DNA of 64,000 nucleotides from JAQBQQ01 sp964633955 (GTDB lineage: Bacteria > Patescibacteriota > Gracilibacteria > Peribacterales > Peribacteraceae): positions 1 through 64,000 of the forward strand of contig CAZWIA010000002.1 of assembly GCA_964633955.1 (NCBI GenBank), given 5' to 3'. Below, piece after piece: positions 58,360 through 64,000 of this stretch (position 1 is its first letter; the number at the start of each line of letters is the position of its first letter). The position numbers and the translations under genes were made by a program. A model generated the notes under the pieces. The model did no database searches, was not told where the DNA came from, and was given only the letters and a program-made list of their open reading frames with translations.

Positions 58360-59856
58360 ATGCTCACGCAGCTCACGTCCTTCGCCACGATCGGCCTCAC
58401 CTGCGAACGCATCACGGTGGAAGTGGGCACCGCGCCGGGGGAATCCAAATTCTTCATTGTGGGTCTGGGGGACACGGCCGTGCAGGAGAGCAAGCACCGG
58501 GTGCTCCTGGCCATCCGCCAGAGCGGCTTCCGGCGGATGGGATCCCGCGTCATCACGGTAAACCTGGCGCCGGCGGACCTGCGCAAGGTAGGCCCGCGGT
58601 ACGATCTGCCCATCGCCCTGGGCCTCCTGATCGGCTGCGGACAGGTCACGGTCCCGGAGGAAGCGCTCACGGATACGGCATACTTGGGGGAGCTGGCGCT
58701 GGATGGAACGCTGCGCCACGTCTCCGGCGTGCTGCCCGCCACCATCGCCGCGCGGAAGGCAGGCATCCGCCGGATCGCCGTCCCCGCGGTGAACGCGCCG
58801 GAAGCTATGCTGATTTCCGGTATAGAGGTGATTGCGGCGGAGAGCCTCCCGCAGCTCATCCGCGTCCTGAACGGCGAGGAGCCTGTGCCAGCGGTGCGTT
58901 CTCACCGGCAGACATCTTCCCTCCCCGGCGGAGTGGTGGACTTTGCGGACGTGCGCGGCCAGGAGCAGGCCAAGCGGGCGCTGACCATTGCGGCCGCGGG
59001 CGGTCACAACGTGCTCCTCTCCGGCACGCCGGGCTCCGGCAAGACGCTCCTGGCCCGGGCCTTCCGCGGCATCCTGCCGCCCCTCTCTGAGGAAGAAGCC
59101 ATAGAGGTCACGCAGATCTACAGCATCGCCAACCTCCTGCCCAAAGACGCGCCCCTGCTCACGGATCGCCCCTTCCGCGTGGTGCACCACACGGCCAGCG
59201 GCGTGTCCATCGTGGGCGGCGGGCAGGTGCCGGGACCCGGAGAGATCAGCCTTGCCCACAAGGGCGTCCTCTTCCTAGATGAGCTGGCGGAGTTCCCCAC
59301 GCAGGTGCTGGAAGTGCTCCGCCAGCCGCTGGAGGACCGCACCATCACCATCACGCGCGCGCAGGGCGCGGTCACGTTTCCGGCGGACTTCATCTTGGTC
59401 GCCGCCATGAATCCGCCGCAGTTCTCCGCCGGCGGCGCGCAGCGGATCCGGCAGCGGATCTCCGCGCCGCTCCTGGACCGCATTGACCTGACCGTAGACG
59501 TCCAGGCGGTGCCGATCGCAGACCTGCAGGCGCCGCCAGCCCGGAGATCCGACAGCTCATCGGAACTGCGGGCCAAGGTGGAACAGGCCCGCATCAGGCA
59601 GCACGAGCGGTTTTCCGGACTCCCCATCCTGACCAATCGGGAGATGGGTGTGAGGGAGATCGACCAGTTTTGTCCGCTGGACCAGGCATCGGAGCGGATC
59701 CTCAAGCAAGCAACGGAGCGGCTTGGGCTCTCCGCGCGGGGTTACCATAGGATGGTGAAAGTGGCTCGGACCATCGCGGATTTGGAGGACAGCCATGCCA
59801 TCCAGATGCAGCACGTGGCAGAAGCGCTGCAGTACAGGCAGAACGTGACGGGGTGA
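58360..59856 (+). CDS. comM: YifB/ComM-family Mg-chelatase-like AAA ATPase
   Basis: 498 aa. N-terminal Lon-substrate-like fold (FFIVGLGDTAVQESKHRVLLAI, ADLRKVGPRYDLPIALGLL), then the AAA core with Walker A LSGTPGSGKTLLARAF (about 220-235), Walker B FLDELAEFP, sensor AAMNPP, and the C-terminal Mg-chelatase domain (LSARGYHRMVKVARTIADL). ComM is a helicase that aids branch migration in natural transformation. In this family a Cys4 zinc site often follows AAMNPC; here the Cys are missing (AAMNPPQFSAGG). The left arm of IVP element 2 starts directly after its stop. Confidence 0.95.
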   Translation: MLTQLTSFATIGLTCERITVEVGTAPGESKFFIVGLGDTAVQESKHRVLLAIRQSGFRRMGSRVITVNLAPADLRKVGPRYDLPIALGLLIGCGQVTVPEEALTDTAYLGELALDGTLRHVSGVLPATIAARKAGIRRIAVPAVNAPEAMLISGIEVIAAESLPQLIRVLNGEEPVPAVRSHRQTSSLPGGVVDFADVRGQEQAKRALTIAAAGGHNVLLSGTPGSGKTLLARAFRGILPPLSEEEAIEVTQIYSIANLLPKDAPLLTDRPFRVVHHTASGVSIVGGGQVPGPGEISLAHKGVLFLDELAEFPTQVLEVLRQPLEDRTITITRAQGAVTFPADFILVAAMNPPQFSAGGAQRIRQRISAPLLDRIDLTVDVQAVPIADLQAPPARRSDSSSELRAKVEQARIRQHERFSGLPILTNREMGVREIDQFCPLDQASERILKQATERLGLSARGYHRMVKVARTIADLEDSHAIQMQHVAEALQYRQNVTG

Positions 59857-60338
59857 TGAGTTACCAGTTTGAAGTTACGAGTTACAAGTTATGGATATGC
59901 AACATTCCACCTCGACTACAGCACAGATGCTGAATAAAGCCGGCTTCCGATCTCTTTTTTCTTGGCAGGAGGCAAAGAAATTAAGTCTGGATGTTTACGA
60001 GATAACCAAATCCTTTCCCGCCAGCGAGCGATTCCACCTGGTGGATCAACTGAGAAGGGCATCGAGCTCAGTCATGTCGAATTTGGCCGAAGGCTCAGCG
60101 ATGTCGACACGCGATCATCAGAATAGCTTCTATGTTCGGGCAAAGGGATCAGCCATCGAGGTCGACAACTTCATAGAGCTTGCCTTTCCGCTTGGTTATA
60201 TTACAGAGAATGAATATCATAGCCTGAGCAACAGTTACATCCGGCTTTCGGGGACGATCGAGCGCCTGATTCGATCGCCGCGTAGACACCTCCGGACCTG
60301 AACTCGTAACTTGTAACTTGTAACTCGTAACTTCCCCC
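59857..60338 (+). mobile_element. IVP element 2: four-helix-bundle gene between inverted arms
   Basis: The left arm (59857-59893; GAAGTTACGAGTTACAAGTT) begins right after the comM stop and runs up to the ATG of the enclosed gene. The right arm (60299-60338; GAACTCGTAACTTGTAACTT) starts within its stop codon. The arms are inverted copies. The single ORF inside is a 23S-IVP-family protein. The unit type is the same as the short elements at 13631 and 24131. Confidence 0.8.
59891..60301 (+). CDS. Four-helix bundle protein, 23S rRNA intervening-sequence protein family
   Basis: 136 aa (or 134 from the next ATG). FSWQEAKKLSLDVYEITKSFPASERFHLVDQLRRASSSVMSNLAEGSAM carries the W-x2-A, FPxxExF and QLRRAxSSVxxNLAEG hallmarks, then FYVRAKGSAIEVDNFIELAFPLGYIT. 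It is about 30-35 percent like the protein at 49191 by eye. The N-terminal 25 residues and C-terminal RSPRRHLRT are individual. It is flanked tightly by inverted arms, with no other gene in the element. Confidence 0.93.
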   Translation: MDMQHSTSTTAQMLNKAGFRSLFSWQEAKKLSLDVYEITKSFPASERFHLVDQLRRASSSVMSNLAEGSAMSTRDHQNSFYVRAKGSAIEVDNFIELAFPLGYITENEYHSLSNSYIRLSGTIERLIRSPRRHLRT

Positions 60339-60347
60339 TCCCCCGCC

Positions 60348-61307
60348 ATGCGCCCCCGCCTCCTCCTCGCCGTCCTCACCCTCCTCCCCCAGATCGCCCT
60401 TGCCGCCAGTCCAAGCACGCTGGCCGATCTGGCAACCGTCATTCGCAACCAGACCGGCCCGTACGCGCTGAGCGCGGAGATGCACGCGCACGTGCCGGGA
60501 ATGTTCTACGTCTCAGCCTGGATGAAGGGGGACAGTGAGAAGACCGGCCCCCTGAGCAGCAAGGGGAACCTGAAGACCACCGTGGACCTGTCCGATGGCA
60601 CGCTCACCGGTCGTATCCGCGGCCGCCTCCGCGTGGACGGCACCACGCTCTACATGATTCTGGACAGCCTGGAAGGCACGTTCCCGGAAGAAGCCCGGAG
60701 CGCGCAGGGCAGGGTGCCCGTGGGCCAGTGGTTCAAGGCAACCATGCCCGTGGAAGAGTCCGATCTTCAGGAGTCTCTGCGGATGCAGACCGATCTCCTG
60801 ACCGGCCTGGAGGAACTGCTGGATACCACCCGTACGGAGACGGCGGGCGGCACGGAGTACACGGTCAGCCTGAAACCGGAGGCCCAGATGCAACTGGCGG
60901 CACTGGTGCGCATGCTGACCAGTTCCCTGCAGACGGAACTGCAGAAGAAGGGGATCGGCTCCAGCGCGCTACTCCCCCATACCATGCCCGCCGTGACGGT
61001 GAAAGCGCGGGTGCGTCTGGGCGCCAGCAATACGCTCTTGCTGTTCCGCCAGTACGTGGCCGCGGAGGATCCGCCAGTTCTCCGCTTTGCCCTGCAGAGC
61101 GAACAAGTGCCGTCCAATGTGCCCGTGACCGTGGAGATTCCCGCAGGCGCCATAGACCTCTCAAGCGAACTGCCGGCGAACCTTGCGCCCGCTCCAGCCG
61201 GCTCTCGGTCGTCTTTGGAGACGGATTGCAGTGTGACCGGCGCCGCCAAGCTGGCCCTCATCCGCAAGGGGCTCTGCCAGGACAGCCGCCCCTCGCGCCG
61301 CCGCTAG
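60348..61307 (+). CDS. Secreted hypothetical protein (319 aa)
   Basis: Signal peptide RPRLLLAVLTLLPQIALAA (1-20). The mature part starts SPSTLADLATVIRNQTGPYALSAEMHAHVPGMFYVSAWMKG and is rich in beta strands and amphipathic helices. It resembles lipocalin-like or LolA-like envelope proteins in pattern only; no family is claimed. The C-terminal Cys pair (DCSVTG, GLCQDS) may form a disulfide. It begins 10 bp after the right arm of IVP element 2. A strong bidirectional terminator follows. Confidence 0.7.
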   Translation: MRPRLLLAVLTLLPQIALAASPSTLADLATVIRNQTGPYALSAEMHAHVPGMFYVSAWMKGDSEKTGPLSSKGNLKTTVDLSDGTLTGRIRGRLRVDGTTLYMILDSLEGTFPEEARSAQGRVPVGQWFKATMPVEESDLQESLRMQTDLLTGLEELLDTTRTETAGGTEYTVSLKPEAQMQLAALVRMLTSSLQTELQKKGIGSSALLPHTMPAVTVKARVRLGASNTLLLFRQYVAAEDPPVLRFALQSEQVPSNVPVTVEIPAGAIDLSSELPANLAPAPAGSRSSLETDCSVTGAAKLALIRKGLCQDSRPSRRR

Positions 61308-61328
61308 CCCTTCAAGCTCGACCAAGGG

Positions 61329-61354
61329 AAAAGGCGGCCGCTGGCCGCCTTTTT
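61329..61354. terminator. Bidirectional Rho-independent terminator
   Basis: AAAAGGCGGCC-GCT-GGCCGCCTTTTT: a perfect stem with T-runs in both directions, between convergent genes. Confidence 0.93.
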
Positions 61355-61394
61355 CTGGTCAATGATCCCTGCCTAATGACCACTCGCCGCTCAC

Positions 61395-63062
61395 TCACTC
61401 CCAGCGCGTCCCGCTCGCCAGGGGAGAGGGCAGGTCCACCCAGGTGAAGTGACCGGTGCCGTCCGTCCAGCGCACGGCGCCGATCTCCCCCACCGTTCCC
61501 GGGGCTACCAGGCTCACCTGCAGGAAGCGGCCCCCACCACCCGTGGCGGACACGGTCCCATGGAGCCGCAGCGTGCGCTGGCCGTTCTGCAGACGGCCCA
61601 GCTCCGCCGGGATAGCGGCGCAGGTGACGGTGGAGCCGTTCGCCGAGCACGTCACGCGCGTAGCCGTATCCGCCGCGCCCAGCTGCCAGTTACTCACCGT
61701 GACCTGGTCGGCCTTGGTGACGGAGAACTGCAGCTCCTCCAGGTCCAGGGACGCGGGAGAGAGCGCGGCGCCGGAGAAGGCGAACGCCGCCAGAACCTGA
61801 TCGGATCCAAGGGGAAGCGCGCCGGTGGCATCTGCGGCGTTGCGCGCGGACAGCAGCCGTGCCTGGGCCGTCTGGTGCTTGGGAGAGACGCCGGTCTGGA
61901 GTGCCGCATCGATCGAACTCTCGCTCCACACGCCTTGCAGCGTAAGGGAAACTGTATCCACCCACAGGAGCTCTTCCGATTCTCCGCCGCCGTCGCGCGG
62001 CTTCAGGCGCGCACGGACACCCAGGATACGGGACTGGGATTTGGGAATCTCATAGGCGCCCTCCAGGGCATACGTGCCGCGCCAGGTCTTATTGGTAGCG
62101 TCGTTGCCATCTTTACTGAGGAGGCCAATGAGCCTGCCGTCCTGATCGATCAGCTCCAGCCGATCGATGGACTTCACCTCGTTCCGCAAGGTCATCCGCG
62201 CGCCGCGGACGCGGACCGGCTCCTGTTCGGAGAAGAAGGAGGCGCCCGCCACCGCCGGGCTCAGCTGCCCCAGTAGGAGGATATGGCTCCGGACGGGGAA
62301 GTCCGCTATGGAGGAAACCGAGGACGAAGAGGAAACCGAGGAGGCCGAGGAGGCCGAGGAAGAGAAAGAAGAGGAAGCTGAGGACACGGCAGAGGAAGAG
62401 GAAGAAGCACTGGGGAGCTCTCCGCGCTCGGCCTGGCGGTACAGATCCAGCTCACCGGCCGCATGCGCCTCAAACGCGGCGGCCAACCGCGCCATCTGTC
62501 CGCGCGTGAGCGCATCTGCAGGCTGGGTGCCGGAGAGCGCTAGCTTCTCCCGGGCCGCCACGCGGACATAGGTCTGGTACCACGCTTCCAATACCAGCGG
62601 ATCGGTGGGGCCCAGCTCCAGAGCGTACGCCTCCGCCAGGATCTTGAGCGCCTCCGCGTAGTTCACGGACCGCTCCGGATGAAAGAGCCCATCCGGATTC
62701 CCGCGCACGACGCCGAGGGCCTTGGCCGTGCAGACATCGGCTTCAAACCAGCTGTCCCGCGGCACGTCCGGGAAGCAGCCGGGCGTGAACCCCTGCACCA
62801 CCTGCCGGTGCCGCGCCAGGAGGCGCATGGCGATCTTGGTGAACTCCGCGCGGTTTATTGTGCGGCGCGCCTCAAAGCGGCCCGTTGGGTTCCCCTGCAC
62901 CACGCCAATGGACGTGAGCAGGCCAATCCCCGCGCGTTCCGCCGTGGTGAAGGAGGAAGCATCGCGGTACGATGAAACGCTGGGACGGTAGTCCAGCGCC
63001 AGCGCGGTCAGGGGGAGAAGGACAGCGAGCGTAGCTGTCGCCAGGGTGCGGTGAGTCATCAT
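61395..63062 (-). CDS. SLH-domain secreted protein with Ser-rich linker (555 aa)
   Basis: Signal peptide THRTLATATLAVLLPLTALA. SLH-type modules: YRDASSFTTAERAGIGLLTSIGVVQGNPTGRFEARRTINRAEFTKIAM (about 32-80), FPDVPRDSWFEADVCTAKALGVVRGNPDGLFHPERSVNYAEALKIL (about 97-143) and a weaker third. A linker of about 45 residues, almost only Ser/Ala/Val (about 218-262), follows, then beta-rich domains. The C-terminus TGHFTWVDLPSP resembles the S-layer protein end SHFAWVDKDN, suggesting a shared sorting or assembly segment. It likely sits in the same wall-bound surface layer. Confidence 0.88.
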   Translation of the reverse strand: MMTHRTLATATLAVLLPLTALALDYRPSVSSYRDASSFTTAERAGIGLLTSIGVVQGNPTGRFEARRTINRAEFTKIAMRLLARHRQVVQGFTPGCFPDVPRDSWFEADVCTAKALGVVRGNPDGLFHPERSVNYAEALKILAEAYALELGPTDPLVLEAWYQTYVRVAAREKLALSGTQPADALTRGQMARLAAAFEAHAAGELDLYRQAERGELPSASSSSSAVSSASSSFSSSASSASSVSSSSSVSSIADFPVRSHILLLGQLSPAVAGASFFSEQEPVRVRGARMTLRNEVKSIDRLELIDQDGRLIGLLSKDGNDATNKTWRGTYALEGAYEIPKSQSRILGVRARLKPRDGGGESEELLWVDTVSLTLQGVWSESSIDAALQTGVSPKHQTAQARLLSARNAADATGALPLGSDQVLAAFAFSGAALSPASLDLEELQFSVTKADQVTVSNWQLGAADTATRVTCSANGSTVTCAAIPAELGRLQNGQRTLRLHGTVSATGGGGRFLQVSLVAPGTVGEIGAVRWTDGTGHFTWVDLPSPLASGTRWE

Positions 63063-63169
63063 ATGGGAAGAGTGTAACAGAAAGGACGTGCCATGGATGC
63101 GCCGTCCAAGAGGAGCAAACGATGCGCCTGCCGCAACGTTACGGAAAAAGTCCGGTCGGTATCCGCGCC

Positions 63170-64000
63170 TTACGTCCCGCCGAACATACGCAGGAGGAGC
63201 GGCACCTGGAGGTTGCTGGTGATATCCGTCCAGAGGGAGGAATCATAGCGGTAGATTCCAGCGGCCTGCCAGCCGTACGTCCCGAGCGTGCTCCCGAGCA
63301 GATACGTCTTGCTGCCCACGGTGATAAGCGGCCCAAGGAGCGAGAGGGAGCCATCGCCCATCCGGCCCAGGTCCGTGAACGGGGCGCTGTCTGACGGGAA
63401 GTTGATGCGGTACAACCGGTCATTCACGGCGGCCACCAGGCCCACGCCCGGCACGTACCCAACCCATCCTGCCTGGCAGGCTGAAGCACCGGTGAACAGG
63501 GGCACCGCGTGGAAACCCGCCCCATCCGTGTAGCCGAACTCGCCCGCATCAATGCTGAAGAGGCGCGCATCCTGGACATTGCCGGATTTCACCAGGCATT
63601 GGACGTAGTACGGGGAGACGGAAGCAAACCCCGGTGAGAAATTGACCAAGACGGACGGCGGATTGGACGGGTACTGCTGGGGAACCGCGTAGACCTGCGT
63701 CTGGGTACTGAGGTTCTGCCGCAGCGGCACGGCGGAGAGATCTACCCGGTACCAGCCGATCTGGGTCATGCCGTGACCATGAGCGCTGAAGCTGGTCGCG
63801 GGGGAGGAAAGGTTAGTGCGGCGCCGGATGTACCCCGGGCTGCCGGCCACGTACTCGTAGAACACGCCGTTCCGGTCAACCATGAAGACGCCCGCACCGG
63901 TCATGGGACCCATGTTCTGCATGAACTGCACGTTGTTTGGCGTGAACGCCGTATCCAGCAGTTCCGGCCCCACGTTCTGCCACCGGCGAGAAGAAGAGGC
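63170..64000 (-). CDS. Secreted/surface-type protein, partial (N-terminus beyond window)
   Basis: The frame is open to the right edge (ASSSRRWQNVGPELLDTAF at the edge), so the start is missing. The 276 visible residues are Tyr/Gly/Val-rich beta sequence with repeated short strands (GVFMVDRNGVFYEYVAG, GWVGYVPGVGLVAAVNDRLYRIN, LITVGSKTYLLGSTLG) that look like beta-propeller blades. No family is recognised. It lies on the same strand as, and upstream of, the SLH protein at 61395. Confidence 0.72.
   Translation of the reverse strand, partial: ASSSRRWQNVGPELLDTAFTPNNVQFMQNMGPMTGAGVFMVDRNGVFYEYVAGSPGYIRRRTNLSSPATSFSAHGHGMTQIGWYRVDLSAVPLRQNLSTQTQVYAVPQQYPSNPPSVLVNFSPGFASVSPYYVQCLVKSGNVQDARLFSIDAGEFGYTDGAGFHAVPLFTGASACQAGWVGYVPGVGLVAAVNDRLYRINFPSDSAPFTDLGRMGDGSLSLLGPLITVGSKTYLLGSTLGTYGWQAAGIYRYDSSLWTDITSNLQVPLLLRMFGGT

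Overview
This 64 kb window is bacterial, GC-rich and densely coding. It most resembles a Patescibacteria/CPR genome, possibly of the Peregrinibacteria/Peribacteria type; that placement is inference. Supporting signs are small compact genes, a 23S rRNA gene with no 16S gene upstream, rpoB without rpoC, large insertions in the 23S rRNA, SLH-domain surface proteins, many Rho-independent hairpins, and many genes whose -10 box lies only 6-9 nt before the start codon (probable leaderless mRNAs). TGA is used as a normal stop, so this is not a UGA-recoded Gracilibacteria-type genome.

Layout. 1-1614: 5' part of a 23S rRNA gene (minus strand) carrying three structured insertions. 2120-8578: a small unknown protein, rpoB, superoxide dismutase and a FemAB-type aminoacyltransferase. 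8758-12999: a large S-layer-type protein. 13735-19990: cysS, two csrA paralogues, class I fructose-bisphosphate aldolase, uvrB and a DoxX protein. 20114-25793: a tiny membrane protein, a UTP-sugar uridylyltransferase, Hsp20, an XRE regulator, recJ, a protein with an LAxTG-like C-terminus and a calcium-repeat secreted protein. 25949-31784: dnaJ, a Doc-like pair, jag/khpB, HU, topA, tRNA-Trp. 31966-41509: a response regulator, two M23 peptidases, a dNTPase, a possible 6S-like RNA, a glycosyltransferase, ftsQ, secreted proteins and dacA. 41628-47541: tRNA-Asp, gatA, gatC, rnpA-yidC and two STAS-like proteins. 47695-64000: serS, two four-helix-bundle (23S-IVP family) genes, a glycosyltransferase, an amidase-SpoIID fusion, zwf and pgl, a Fic protein, yraN, a ComM-type ATPase, an SLH protein and a partial secreted protein. 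Envelope building (FemX, FtsQ, DacA, M23, SpoIID-amidase, glycosyltransferases, SLH layer), the oxidative pentose phosphate entry (zwf, pgl) and translation/RNA functions dominate.

The most interesting feature is a dispersed family of palindromic elements. Each is made of short degenerate tandem units (for example AGTGGTCAGTGATC, ATTCGATATTCGAC, AAGTTACGAGTTAC, AGGGTGAAAAGGG, AATTCATAATTCATG, TGAGCTATGAGATGTGAG) arranged as two inverted arms. They sit immediately after stop codons, inside ORFs in frame (femX, cysS, spoIID) and at the tips of three 23S rRNA helices. Two of them have arms that enclose a gene of the 23S rRNA intervening-sequence protein family (four-helix bundle, PF05635/TIGR02436-like). 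The rRNA insertions, the IVP genes and the intergenic/intragenic palindromes therefore look like one mobile-element system, with IVP-bearing full elements and MITE-like short derivatives. No transposase, integrase or reverse transcriptase is visible in the window.
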